DNA of 64,000 nt, from contig NZ_JAFIBY010000002.1 of the NCBI RefSeq assembly GCF_017832355.1, positions 248,001-312,000 of the forward strand, read 5' to 3'. Source of the DNA: Serratia sp. PL17 (GTDB taxonomy: Bacteria; Pseudomonadota; Gammaproteobacteria; Enterobacterales; Enterobacteriaceae). The translations under genes and the position numbers were made by a program. This document shows, piece after piece, positions 1 through 9,311 of the stretch. The notes under the pieces were generated by a model, which saw only the letters and a program-made list of their open reading frames with translations, was not told the origin of the DNA and did not search any database. Positions within the stretch are counted from its first letter, which is position 1. Every line of letters begins with the position of its first letter.

Positions 1-1080
1 AAAGACGATCGTGCGTTGATGACCCATGCCAAGCTCTGGCTGGCGAAAAGCAGCAAAAGCACGCAACTGGCAGTGGGGTCCTGGAATTTCACTTCTCCCG
101 GTTGCAGCAGCCTCATGGAGAAAAACTGGAATGTAGAAGCGGGAATTGTGCATCCGGTCTCTCGTAACATCACGATTTGCGGCAAAGAATGGGATGATGT
201 TAATGAGGAGGATTTCGCCAGTGAAGTATTGTTGAAGGAAGAGGTGCTGGAGCTGGGCGAACTCCCTCCTTTCGATCTCACCGTTATTTTTGACTGGACC
301 CGCTGCGAATATCAGATTGTCGGGCAATGGTTCAGTGGCAAGCCAGAGTCGGGTTACCACTTGATACTGCCGGGTATCAATGGGTCGAATGAACTGGTAT
401 GGAAAGCTAATGGTCAAGTTCTGAAGTCACCACAGCAATTGGCAGTATTGAAGAGCGATGCCGTGTTGGATAACCCTTTTTATACCCTGCGTAGAGCAGG
501 AAAAACAGACTGGCAGGGTATGATCGTCGAAACTGGTACTGAACACCGGCGCGCGCTGAGCTTTACATCGCTCGATGAGCTGCTTAACAGTTATCTGAGT
601 TCTGCAGATCCCGGTTTGAGCGATCGCCTTATGCTGCGGGGCGTTGGGGCGCAAGACGAAGTGCAAAGTGAGGTAGAGGCAGAAATCATTAGATTAGAAG
701 TCACCAGCTATTTCCGCCTGTTTCAGGCCATCCAACAGCGTCGCAACTGGCTGGTAGAGGTGGAAGATGGCACCCTGCTTTATCGTCGTCTGTTCAGCGA
801 ACCTGGCTGTCTGCAGGAACTGGCAGAAATAGCCAGAGAGCGGGTGAAGCAACCAACCCATCCGGTATTTAACTGGTTCCTGGCGCAGGAAGTTAATAGT
901 CTGGCAGCTCTGGCAATAAAGCGTGTTAAAAGTATCCGACGCAAACAGGGGGCTGAAGCCATATTTGTCGCAGCGCACTTGTGGGAGTCTCTACAGGTTG
1001 CCATTCCACCTCTAACTAGCGATGCCGCTAGCCTGCGTTATCTCGCTGCCATCAGGGAAGACTGTAGTTATGGCGAATAA
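1..1080 (+). CDS. Phospholipase D-like protein (5' end outside window)
   Basis: The reading frame is open from base 1, so this is the C-terminal 359 residues of a longer protein. Close to the left edge it has a PLD-type HxK motif (THAKLWLAK) followed 10 residues later by GSWN, the usual HxK...GSxN arrangement. The acidic residue expected five positions after the Lys is a Lys here. PLD-family proteins are nucleases or phosphodiesterases. The remaining 330 residues are not recognised. The next gene, an SNF2-type helicase, starts inside the last codons, so the two are translationally coupled. PLD plus helicase pairs occur in defence loci such as DISARM and Dpd, but I cannot assign this pair to a named system without the upstream genes. 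Confidence 0.75.
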   Translation, partial: KDDRALMTHAKLWLAKSSKSTQLAVGSWNFTSPGCSSLMEKNWNVEAGIVHPVSRNITICGKEWDDVNEEDFASEVLLKEEVLELGELPPFDLTVIFDWTRCEYQIVGQWFSGKPESGYHLILPGINGSNELVWKANGQVLKSPQQLAVLKSDAVLDNPFYTLRRAGKTDWQGMIVETGTEHRRALSFTSLDELLNSYLSSADPGLSDRLMLRGVGAQDEVQSEVEAEIIRLEVTSYFRLFQAIQQRRNWLVEVEDGTLLYRRLFSEPGCLQELAEIARERVKQPTHPVFNWFLAQEVNSLAALAIKRVKSIRRKQGAEAIFVAAHLWESLQVAIPPLTSDAASLRYLAAIREDCSYGE

Positions 1081-3727
1081 GTTAAAACAGATCATTACCC
1101 CGGTTGAGGTTTCAGCCGTGATGAATTTCGATGCGACTGATATGCACTGGCAGTATCAATCCGGTGCGTCCAGCATGGCGGCGAAGCAGGCTGAGGGTGT
1201 GGCTGGATTGTGGAATTTGCTGAGTAAACAACGACTGGCGCTTCTCGCCGATGAAGTCGGCATGGGCAAGACCTATCAGGCGATGGGTATAATGCTGCTG
1301 TTATGGGAGGCAAAACCCGATGCGCGCATTCTGGTGATGGCACCTAACAGGACGCTCTGCGACAACTGGGAAAAGGAATTCGGCACCTTCACCCAGAAGC
1401 ACTACCGGGCAGCGAATAATGCGTTTACCTCAGCAGAGGGGAAGGAAAAATATGCTCCGCAAATTCAAGGCAGGCTGGCAGATCTGGCGGAAGCTGTGGA
1501 GAAAAAGGCACACCATTTCTACCTCACTACCATCCACTCATTAAGCGGCCTGGTGCCCCAGTCTGAAAAAGAAGATGCTCTGAACGCTGCAGAAGCCTAT
1601 GGCGCGTCGTATCGTCAGCAGATTAAGCAAGCTCTGGGAAAAGGAGGCTTTGACTTAATTATCATTGATGAGGCGCACTACTTTCGTAACCGAAGCGGCT
1701 CACAGCGCGCTGCTGCCGCTCAGGCCTTCTTTGGTGATGCGCAGGATCGGCTGGGTAGCAACGTACTACTGTTGACGGGAACCCCCAATCACTCATCACC
1801 GCGAAATATTTATGACATTTTTAGCTACTTCAGTGACTTGCCAAAGCGGTACGCAGTGGATGATGTCAGCGCTCTGATGAATGATTTTGCCATCCGTCGC
1901 CTGCGAAAAATGCAGGGCAGGGAGGGCAGTCACAGCAAATATGAGTATCGTCATGAGCGCGCCAGCGTTTCCAACTTTACTGACCGGCTGGATGCAGAGC
2001 TGTTCTTTGCTCTTTATCAGAAACAACTGGTTGTCCAGCTGGATAAAGAGAAAAAGTCGGGTGGCGGCAGACGTATGCTCTATGGCTATCTTGAAGGGTT
2101 TGAATCAACGGGTAGCACAGCCAGTGAGCGGGACAATGGTGGCGATGAAGAAGAACAAACCCATAACGACTTCAACCAAGCCCCGGATTCTTCTCTGCTC
2201 AACAGGCTTACCCGGCAGTTTAACGATATCTATCAACGCTTTCCGGATCACCCGAAATACGATGCGCTGGTGGATGCCTGCGTTACCAGCGATCCATTCG
2301 AGCAGTTGCAGCCGCTACACAGCAGAAAGCATCTGGTCTTTGTGCGCCGCATTCCGTCGGTGCGCGAAATTACCCAGCGCATCAACGCCCGTTATGACGA
2401 AATGATGGCTAAGCGGTTGATGGATGTCTGGCATCTACCCGCTGATGCACGGGAAAAATGGCGAGAATCGGGTTGGTCGCGGGAAACCTTCGTTGATCTT
2501 TTATCGGGAAAATCCAGCGGGGAGCCGGATCTGGAAGAGCATATGCAAGAAGATAGCGCGGCAGATGAACCCGAAGCAGATAATGAGCTGAAGCTTTCCA
2601 GTAAAATAGCGGAGTTGTTTGTAACGAAGAAAACCGGCCTGCGCCGCACTGACTGTGCCAACGTCAGTTTGCGTTTCCGCCGCCCGGACAGTCTTTTCTC
2701 TCTGTTTCTGGAACCTGCACTGGACGGCACAACTGGTACCTATCGTTATCATTACCGAAAAGAGTCTGGTGAACGTCAGCGCGACAGCTATGGTGATGCC
2801 GCGCGCGATGCCCGGTGGTCGCAAACCCCATTAGCGGCGGGGATTGAATATACCAAGGCATTACCTACCGCTTGGGGACTGATGTTCAATGAGCTCCCGC
2901 AACCGGCAAAAGAGCAACTGATAAAATGGCTCGACCAGCCTAACGGCATGGCAATCATTGAAAACTTTGCCAACTATCTGCGCACTGGTTACCTGTTTGC
3001 CAGCCCGGTGATGATTGAGCTCTATTGCTGGTTTACTGAGTTCAGGCGTGAACCTCAAAAGAGCGAAGTTCAGCAGCGCTATGAGCATTTTGTTGAGTGG
3101 GTGACCCCCAAGCTGAAGAGATCGCTGATGCAGCGTTACTTTGTGGCTGCTATCGAAACTTTCGAAACACTATGCGTGAAAATTGTTGGTCAGAAGCTGG
3201 ATAGTAATCAGTACAGCTGGCGCGAGTTTACCAGCCTGAACAGCCCTGGCTGGTACGCTAGCGGGCAATCCCACAACCGTGAACGCTTGATTCGCGGATT
3301 TAACTCGCCCTTCTTCCCGAATGTCTTGGTAGCGACTTCAGTATTGCAGGAAGGTGTGAACCTCCATCTTCAATGTCATCAGGTGCACCATTACGGCATT
3401 GCCTGGACGCCTGGTGATAATGAACAGCGGAATGGGAGAGTTGACCGCCTCTTTGGCCGTATCAATACCATGCTCAAGGTCCAGGGAGAAGCCGAGATGA
3501 TAATAAATTATCCTTACCTTGAAGGTTCATTTGACCAGGATCAGTTGGCATCATTTATTCGCCATAAACATAGTGTTGAAGAGAAGCTTGACAGTTGTGA
3601 ACCCCAGGATTTCGATAGTGCAATTGATCTGCAGGAGGACACTCAGGATTGGCAACGATGGCTACGACAGCCTTGTAAGGACAAGGATAAAGAAGATCCT
3701 TATCCAGCAAGGTTTGATCTGCAGTGA
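1070..3727 (+). CDS. SNF2/DEAH-type helicase, probable defence protein
   Basis: An 885-residue superfamily 2 helicase of SNF2 type. Motif I (DEVGMGKT) is at residues 61-68, motif II (DEAH) at 200-203 and motif III (LTGTP) at 235-239. The C-terminal lobe carries motif V (ATSVLQEGVNL) and motif VI (QRNGRVDRLFGR). About 500 residues separate the two lobes, so there is a large insert. The ATG at 1070 is chosen over an upstream alternative because AGGGAAG lies just before it and it overlaps the PLD stop by 11 bases. It probably uses ATP to move along or remodel DNA so that the PLD partner can cut; this role is inferred from the pairing. Confidence 0.85.
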   Translation: MANKLKQIITPVEVSAVMNFDATDMHWQYQSGASSMAAKQAEGVAGLWNLLSKQRLALLADEVGMGKTYQAMGIMLLLWEAKPDARILVMAPNRTLCDNWEKEFGTFTQKHYRAANNAFTSAEGKEKYAPQIQGRLADLAEAVEKKAHHFYLTTIHSLSGLVPQSEKEDALNAAEAYGASYRQQIKQALGKGGFDLIIIDEAHYFRNRSGSQRAAAAQAFFGDAQDRLGSNVLLLTGTPNHSSPRNIYDIFSYFSDLPKRYAVDDVSALMNDFAIRRLRKMQGREGSHSKYEYRHERASVSNFTDRLDAELFFALYQKQLVVQLDKEKKSGGGRRMLYGYLEGFESTGSTASERDNGGDEEEQTHNDFNQAPDSSLLNRLTRQFNDIYQRFPDHPKYDALVDACVTSDPFEQLQPLHSRKHLVFVRRIPSVREITQRINARYDEMMAKRLMDVWHLPADAREKWRESGWSRETFVDLLSGKSSGEPDLEEHMQEDSAADEPEADNELKLSSKIAELFVTKKTGLRRTDCANVSLRFRRPDSLFSLFLEPALDGTTGTYRYHYRKESGERQRDSYGDAARDARWSQTPLAAGIEYTKALPTAWGLMFNELPQPAKEQLIKWLDQPNGMAIIENFANYLRTGYLFASPVMIELYCWFTEFRREPQKSEVQQRYEHFVEWVTPKLKRSLMQRYFVAAIETFETLCVKIVGQKLDSNQYSWREFTSLNSPGWYASGQSHNRERLIRGFNSPFFPNVLVATSVLQEGVNLHLQCHQVHHYGIAWTPGDNEQRNGRVDRLFGRINTMLKVQGEAEMIINYPYLEGSFDQDQLASFIRHKHSVEEKLDSCEPQDFDSAIDLQEDTQDWQRWLRQPCKDKDKEDPYPARFDLQ

Positions 3728-3736
3728 TTTACTCTA

Positions 3737-3764
3737 GGTGATTACCACACATGCGGTAATCACC
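3737..3764. terminator. Stem-loop after the helicase gene
   Basis: A 10-bp perfect stem (GGTGATTACC paired with GGTAATCACC) with an 8-base loop starts 10 bases after the helicase stop codon. No clear T-tract follows on the plus strand, so the assignment as a terminator is tentative. Confidence 0.45.
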
Positions 3765-3794
3765 CTCGTATATCAACGGATTATCAAAGAAGGG

Positions 3795-3832
3795 GGCCAG
3801 TGTGTAGTGGCTGGAGCCACTACACACTGGCC
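3795..3832. repeat. 38-bp perfect palindrome between convergent genes
   Basis: Two 18-base arms, starting GGCCAGTGTG and ending CACACTGGCC, are separated by only GG. It lies between the plus-strand helicase gene and the end of the minus-strand split gene. It could be a bidirectional transcription stop or a protein-binding site. No T-tract adjoins it. Confidence 0.6.
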
Positions 3833-3876
3833 GAGCCGCTATATTGTCTTAAAAATTTGTCCCTATATTATTTCGG

Positions 3877-4826
3877 TCATGCAGCAGCAGAAATCGGCGC
3901 TGCCGTCTCCAGTTGATCAACTATCTCGCTAATTTGCGCATGGCCATAGGTTAGAATCGGCCTTTGCTTAACCACACTGACTACCAGCGGCTTGATCAAC
4001 ATATTGGCTGTCGCACGGCCTTGCTCTTTAGCAGCGAAGATGATCTCCAGCGTTTTTTGGTCGATCACAGTTGCCAGATTCGCGTTAAGGTTTGCAAGTT
4101 CATGCTCTGTAAGCATGAGGTTTGTCACAAGCCATGTTACTTGCTCCTGAATGAGCGTCAGCACTTTAACCCGATCGTCTTCAACCAGAGCACCAGCAAT
4201 TTTTCTGGAAATAGCTGTGGCAATTATCCCACCTAGTAAGCCGCCTGCTGCGCGCCCAGCTAAAGCGCCAAACGGACCTAATGGGCTAAGCATTACTCCG
4301 CCAGCAATGGAACCAATAGCTCCTCCTGCCACGCTGGAAGAGGTTACAGCCAGATTTTTTATAAACTGAGCTCCAGAAATATGACCACGTATCATCTTGA
4401 TCATATCCGGTCCAGTGGTCACGGCGACCAACGCAAAAGAGGTTACAAGAGTACCACGCATCATTTTATTCAAAGAGTTCAGGTTATTGGCTCCGACTCC
4501 CTGCTGAAGCGCATTCCTTACAGTTGGGCTGGCTGCCGCGAAATCAATATTTTTAAGCAACCCCTGAACGGCGCCAATGCGGTGTAACTGCTGAACCGTC
4601 ACATAAACTGTCAGCGTACGGGCAAAGGTTTTCCCTGCCTGAATCGCAGCTATTTGTAGCGCGGCCTTACGATCACCGGTATTGAGATAGAAAATAGAAG
4701 CCGTCAGGCCAAAGCTGATCCCGCCTGCAGCAAGGCTGACAATAGACCCTTCTGCAAGATCGTAAGTAATGGATTCGAATGTGCCAAACTTAGTAATATT
4801 CTGGGCTTGGGTATAGGTAAGATGGC
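3877..4826 (-). pseudogene. 3' fragment of gene split by the Mu-like prophage
   Basis: The frame is open from the prophage boundary to the stop and encodes the last 314 residues of a 767-residue protein whose first 453 codons lie at 37913-39271. There is no credible start here; the only start-like codon (GTG, 4602) lacks a ribosome site. The sequence contains several long Gly/Ala-rich hydrophobic stretches (for example VAGGAIGSIAGGVMLSPLG), which look like glycine-zipper membrane hairpins, and a helical C-terminus. Joined to the other fragment through one copy of the ATGGC duplication it reads RQGH-LTYTQAQNI without a frame break. I recall a similar H-x-TY-x-QA-x-NI pattern in uncharacterised enterobacterial proteins. 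Confidence 0.88.
4822..4826. repeat. 5-bp target-site duplication (right copy)
   Basis: ATGGC directly adjoins the prophage right end and is repeated at 37913-37917 beyond the left end. Mu-type transposition makes 5-bp duplications. Confidence 0.9.
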
Positions 4827-4880
4827 TGTTGCGCGTCGCGAAAAATGAAAAAGCGATTCATATAAAATTAGAATCGCCTT
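4827..4880. other. Prophage right end (transposase-binding region)
   Basis: This is the terminal sequence bound by the MuA-like transposase. It resembles Mu R1/R2: TG terminus, CGCGAAAAA, AAAGCGATTCA. It also contains the late-operon terminator. Confidence 0.75.
4841..4877 (-). terminator. Terminator of the late/tail-fibre operon
   Basis: The stem GCGATTC (4853-4859) pairs with GAATCGC (4871-4877). On the minus strand it is followed by CTTTTTCATTTTT (4841-4852). It lies 44 bases after the tailspike stop and overlaps the phage end. Confidence 0.75.
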
Positions 4881-4920
4881 TGTTTATCATACTACGTGGA
4901 TAGTGTGTAAGAGGGTCGGG

Positions 4921-7086
4921 TTATGCGTGTGCTTCTAGTCGCGCCAAGCGCTCCTCAATTTCCTTTTGTTTGGCGATAGTGGCCCTGGTGATCCAGAACA
5001 ACAACTCTTCCTTACGGAAGGAATACTCGCCCCCTGCGGGCTGATATTCCTGAACGACTTCACTGCCTGCCTCCTCAGCCTCAGAAACAAGGATTTCGCG
5101 TTCAGGCACTTCAGGTTCGAGAACAACACCATTCTCTATCACTGCTGGCCGGGCGCGAATCGTTCGATAAACAGCAGGCTTAGCCTCCCACTCTCTAATA
5201 ATCTCTTCTTGCTCTTGCCATGAGTCGTAGCAGTAACAGGCGTAATCCGTCCAGTTCAACCCATGCTTGCCCATAACTTCAATGGCTGCTTGAACTGTCG
5301 GGCCGGAGTGCAATCGGGCATCATCGCCTTCTACAGCATATCTGGCCAACCATTGCCATACCCAGGGTAGCTGGGCAACCTCATAGAACGCCGCGTTCTC
5401 TTGATCGGTGACATTTCGAGGGTCAGTTTTTCTCGTCGCATCTGACAAACTGATTGAGCCGTTGGCTGCATACACCTGAGACCATCGCTGCCCAGGGTTA
5501 CCACTCGACATAGTGTTGTCAGTGCCTGGGCTGAGTGTCGTTGTGTTGAAAAATATACGCCCCAGCGAACCATCAGCAGTATTTTTGGCATTGAAGTAGA
5601 GGGAACCAAAAGGATTGTGTCCAGATAAAACGGTCCCCAGCGTGTTAAGCGTCCACTTTGTAATGAAATTTTGCAGGCGTCCGCCTTCCGGTACCGAGCC
5701 AAACCGGAAACCAGCCGTGTCACCTTCTCCATTAACGAACCCCAGTGAATTGGCCCCGCTTGAGGCGCTCCTGACTCGAATGATACCGGGATATGAGCCG
5801 CTTAATGCCCGGTTAGCCCAGTTCATATCGAGAATCTGCGGATAACATTGGTTCAATTCTGGATCTGCGAAATTTCCAAGGCTTGAAATCGAAGACGCAT
5901 TATCGAAAATAAAGGAGGCAGGAACTGAAAGCCGCGGGGGCGTTGAGCAATCATAACGTAGAACGCCATTATATCCTGCAAAGACCCCCCAGCAATGCCA
6001 CCAACTGTCATCGGTTGATCGCAGGGTGACATCGCCCTCAAACGTCATGTTCGACCAGCTATAGTCGCATGTGCACTTGGTCATGGTAATGGCGTAAGCT
6101 GGGCTGCCATTGGTTGAGCCAAAGAAATTGATACCAAAATAGTTGTTGTAAATATGAAGATAACCGCCGTTTCGCGACTCAGCGCAGAACCCGTCGTTAT
6201 AATCCAATATCTGATTTTGGATATTGTCCCAGGAATTTCCGTGGAATGAGTTATCTCCACTGGTCGTCAGATAAGAGATATTCTTATTACCACGGTCAAT
6301 TCGCATGTTAGAGAAGCGATTGAACTCAGTAAATGACCCGGCGTGTTTATTGTGGAGCTGGACGTTAGTGTCAAAGAACCTGACGTTCACGTTATTGACC
6401 TGGGCGAAGCAGCACCCCTCAAGGTCGATGCCGATACCTTGCCGGTTAGACCCTTGTGCGGGTCTAAGGGTCATATTGAATACCCCACGTGGGGTATTCG
6501 TACCAGACCCACCGCGAATAGATATGCAAGCAGCACCGGGCGTCTTTATACGGGAATAAAGCGTTGTATTGTCTACACCTTCCCCGAACAGGGCTACGCC
6601 ATCACTCCCATAGTAATTTTCACCACCAATGTTAAGGTCTTCATCAACAAGGTATTTAAAGCCGCCAGGGACATGTACACAACGGCCACCAAGTTGATTA
6701 GCAACGTAAATAGCCATTTTAAAGGCCGCAGTATCATTGTGACCGGTATCTGTTAGTGGGTTGTAGTCTCCTTTAGCCCCAAACATCTGAGGGGTGATGT
6801 AGAGAATGGCAGACTGTACTCTGCCCCCCTGAGGGAGGGTAACAGAGTCATCCGTGACTTTTTGAATGGCTGACGCCATCTGATTAAAGGATGATTTCTC
6901 AGGGTTAATATTAGCCATACCCAATATGGATAACATTTCGGCCTGAACGATGTTGAACCAGTCAGCACCCGGCCAACTGATACCGCCTTGCTGGATACTT
7001 TCGCCGAACCAACGCGGGGTATTGCTCATTGGCTCTTTGGGTTCCGGCATGTCAGGCACGCCACTGGTGTTGTCTAAATGAAACAT
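4921..7086 (-). CDS. Tailspike / tail fibre with beta-helix-like centre
   Basis: 721 residues. The N-terminal ~75 residues (MFHLDNTSGVPDMPEPK, then [14 protein letters not shown]) match the start of the fibre protein at 7972-8724, so this is the virion-attachment part. Residues ~105-450 begin with FGAKGDYNPLTDTGHNDTAAF, a typical start of a pectate-lyase-like beta-helix tailspike. Around residue 545 SLSDATRKTDPRN resembles an S74-type intramolecular chaperone start, and the end is charged and helical. It likely binds, and may cut, a surface polysaccharide. It starts 10 bases after the assembly gene and is the last gene of the late operon. Confidence 0.85.
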   Translation of the reverse strand: MFHLDNTSGVPDMPEPKEPMSNTPRWFGESIQQGGISWPGADWFNIVQAEMLSILGMANINPEKSSFNQMASAIQKVTDDSVTLPQGGRVQSAILYITPQMFGAKGDYNPLTDTGHNDTAAFKMAIYVANQLGGRCVHVPGGFKYLVDEDLNIGGENYYGSDGVALFGEGVDNTTLYSRIKTPGAACISIRGGSGTNTPRGVFNMTLRPAQGSNRQGIGIDLEGCCFAQVNNVNVRFFDTNVQLHNKHAGSFTEFNRFSNMRIDRGNKNISYLTTSGDNSFHGNSWDNIQNQILDYNDGFCAESRNGGYLHIYNNYFGINFFGSTNGSPAYAITMTKCTCDYSWSNMTFEGDVTLRSTDDSWWHCWGVFAGYNGVLRYDCSTPPRLSVPASFIFDNASSISSLGNFADPELNQCYPQILDMNWANRALSGSYPGIIRVRSASSGANSLGFVNGEGDTAGFRFGSVPEGGRLQNFITKWTLNTLGTVLSGHNPFGSLYFNAKNTADGSLGRIFFNTTTLSPGTDNTMSSGNPGQRWSQVYAANGSISLSDATRKTDPRNVTDQENAAFYEVAQLPWVWQWLARYAVEGDDARLHSGPTVQAAIEVMGKHGLNWTDYACYCYDSWQEQEEIIREWEAKPAVYRTIRARPAVIENGVVLEPEVPEREILVSEAEEAGSEVVQEYQPAGGEYSFRKEELLFWITRATIAKQKEIEERLARLEAHA

Positions 7087-7096
7087 TACGCCTCCC

Positions 7097-7972
7097 TTAC
7101 GGCTTCTCTGGCCAGGTGATGTCGGTGCTCGCGGTAGCCACGCGGTTCAGCTTCAGGCGGTATTCTTCCCACTGTGTCAGCTTGGATTTTTCGCTGTCAG
7201 TGGCCATGCCTTTCTCGATGGCATAGGTCAGCACTGCGATTTGCTCGGTGGCGGTAGCCAGTAGCTTGGCTTTCTGCCGTTCGGTCTGATCGGCGTAATA
7301 GCATCGTTCGGCGAAATCATCTTTCACCCAGCGCTTGCCATCCCATTGCTCAAAGCGGCCGGGAGCTAACAACGTATAGCCTTCTGACAGCGGCCCTACC
7401 TCAGTGATGGACATCGGCTCTTTGGTGTCGGTGCGGTAAGCGAGCTGCCCACGCAGGTCTTTGACGTAAACCCATTCGGTGCCGTTCCACTGCACCACGA
7501 ACGTCGGTTTGGCATCTGGCGGGGCAACAAAGGTGCACCCCTCCGGCATGGTATAGTAGGCATCAGGCACGATGTGCTTATTGCCATTGCTCTCGTAGAA
7601 CGCCTGGCCGGTTTTATCTTCAACCTGCTGCCATTGGCCATGGTTGAACAATAAAACGCAGTCTATTGCCGCTGCGGGTGGCTCAAGGGTAATAGCCCAC
7701 TCTGGCAATGACTCTTGCAGGCTGGAAATAACAAACCCCTGGCCGCGCTCATTCCAGTATTGCGTCCCGCGAATATCATTAACGTAATGCCAGGACTCGC
7801 CATTAAATACGCCGGTCTCCCCCTTATTGGGTTCGCAGGGAATGGATGTGGTGCTGGCGGGTAATCCCATATTGGCCGGAATATGCATAAATACGGACCC
7901 CATATAAGCGCCGTCGGCATCATATTGATAAATCCACAAGGCCTGGGGTGATGAAGAAAATGAAAATGACAT
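7097..7972 (-). CDS. Tail fibre assembly protein
   Basis: 291 residues. The centre has two repeats of the kind AYR/FYES...W-x-G-x-x-W-V (QWNGTEWVYVKDLRGQLAYR, QWDGKRWVKDD). The C-terminus has the helix LATATEQIAVLTYAIEKGMAT followed by L-x-x-WEEYRLKLNRV, characteristic of Caudovirales tail-fibre assembly chaperones. Such proteins help fibres trimerise and attach to the baseplate. Its start overlaps the preceding fibre stop by one base, and it sits between two fibre genes, so it may serve either or both. Confidence 0.85.
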   Translation of the reverse strand: MSFSFSSSPQALWIYQYDADGAYMGSVFMHIPANMGLPASTTSIPCEPNKGETGVFNGESWHYVNDIRGTQYWNERGQGFVISSLQESLPEWAITLEPPAAAIDCVLLFNHGQWQQVEDKTGQAFYESNGNKHIVPDAYYTMPEGCTFVAPPDAKPTFVVQWNGTEWVYVKDLRGQLAYRTDTKEPMSITEVGPLSEGYTLLAPGRFEQWDGKRWVKDDFAERCYYADQTERQKAKLLATATEQIAVLTYAIEKGMATDSEKSKLTQWEEYRLKLNRVATASTDITWPEKP

Positions 7973-8724
7973 TACGCTAACCTCACGATGGCGTTAAAGG
8001 CGATGTTTTTGACGGTATTTTCCGCATTGCCGGTGGTGGCAATCCAGGCGGTATGCGCGTGCGGCCCGATGTAGACGGTGTGATGGTGCGCCGGGGCTGT
8101 ACTGGTATTGTTTTTGGTGTAGTTGCCTGTGTTATCCGTGCCGGTATAAAAATCGCCCCAGACTGTGCCAGGGGCTGCAACGCCGCCCTGATGGAAGTGT
8201 TCGTTATCGTCGCTGGTCTGCTTGGTGCCCAGGTCAGTGCTGTTGATGGTGATGCCGTGCCCATGTGATTTAATGCCATCGGCCTCGTACGACAGAAGAG
8301 AACGCCCAGAGGCAGGCAAGAATTTTATCGATAGCCCGCGCATGTCTGGGATAATGCCGCCTGGATAGGCTTGTGCCAGGCGCGGGTAAGCCGCCATGTT
8401 AAAGCTCTGCCCCAACATCAACGCAAAGCCGTTGGGAGCGGCGGCACCAGGCCAGGCCAACGGAATTCCTGGTGGTAGCATGTAGTCAGATGAGAAAGTG
8501 CGAATGGCCCTGGCGAACTGGTCGAATTGCGATTTGTCCGGGGTAATATTGGCCAGTGCCAGGACATTCAGCATTTCCATCTGAATAATATTGAACCAGT
8601 CCGCGCCTGGATAACTTGGTTGTACACCGTCACCACCTTCGGTAAAAAATCGGCGGCCGGTAAAGAGCACCGATTTAACTGGCGGCATATCAGGCACGCT
8701 GGATGCGTTATCCAAGTGATACAT
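7972..8724 (-). CDS. Short tail fibre with collar-type C-terminus
   Basis: 250 residues. The N-terminal attachment region ([34 protein letters not shown]) is shared with the tailspike. Residues ~80-130 ([27 protein letters not shown]) are a phage tail-collar domain. The C-terminus is rich in His pairs (SHGHGI, AHHHT, PHAHT), as in metal-binding fibre tips. It probably provides a second receptor-binding fibre. Confidence 0.82.
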   Translation of the reverse strand: MYHLDNASSVPDMPPVKSVLFTGRRFFTEGGDGVQPSYPGADWFNIIQMEMLNVLALANITPDKSQFDQFARAIRTFSSDYMLPPGIPLAWPGAAAPNGFALMLGQSFNMAAYPRLAQAYPGGIIPDMRGLSIKFLPASGRSLLSYEADGIKSHGHGITINSTDLGTKQTSDDNEHFHQGGVAAPGTVWGDFYTGTDNTGNYTKNNTSTAPAHHHTVYIGPHAHTAWIATTGNAENTVKNIAFNAIVRLA

Positions 8725-8726
8725 AA

Positions 8727-9311
8727 TTACACCTCGTATAAAAAATCATAATCGTGACCCGCTAGGCGGTAGCGGCGCAGAAAACATTCCAGGATTTGTG
8801 CCTGATAATTGATTAATGGCGTCAGGACATTACTGATACTTTTAAACCGGATCATCGGCATATCGGTGACGGTCACCTGCATAATGAAACGGTATTTATG
8901 GGAATGAATCGGGTACATAATATTGCGCATCACATGGTGCGGTAATATTTCCGTGACCTGGACGGTAAATCCCAGCGCATCTTTTACGGCCTGCTCAATT
9001 TGCCAGGAGGCCAGGCCAGCTTTACGGTGGTATTTTTCCACCACGGCGTCGCGGCGGCGCTCAAAGCCATCGGGAATGGCATTACAATCCGGCAAGCCCA
9101 GATAGTCCTCCCATTCTTCCAGCAACAGTTCGGTGGTCTCCGGGCGCATCTCTTTAATTAACAGGTCAGCGTTCGTTTCCACCGTGTTTAAACGCCCGCT
9201 AAAGCCCCTGAGAAGGGACGTTAACGCGGCGGTCTGGTCGCGTGGCCAGGCTTTACCTCGCGGCATGAGTTGCTGAAGCACGTCGTGCCATTCATCTAGA
9301 CTATGCGCCAT
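8727..9311 (-). CDS. Baseplate protein, Mu gp48 family (DUF2313)
   Basis: 194 residues starting [19 protein letters not shown], with PRGKAWPRD and [13 protein letters not shown], the signature of the YmfQ/gp48 family that connects the baseplate wedge to the fibres. It overlaps the end of the gp47-like gene by 16 bases and is followed two bases later by the first fibre gene. Confidence 0.88.
   Translation of the reverse strand: MAHSLDEWHDVLQQLMPRGKAWPRDQTAALTSLLRGFSGRLNTVETNADLLIKEMRPETTELLLEEWEDYLGLPDCNAIPDGFERRRDAVVEKYHRKAGLASWQIEQAVKDALGFTVQVTEILPHHVMRNIMYPIHSHKYRFIMQVTVTDMPMIRFKSISNVLTPLINYQAQILECFLRRYRLAGHDYDFLYEV

Noticed and set aside
4921-8724. Invertible fibre segment as in Mu
   Set aside because: No invertase gene and no inverted crossover sites seen; both fibre genes point the same way.
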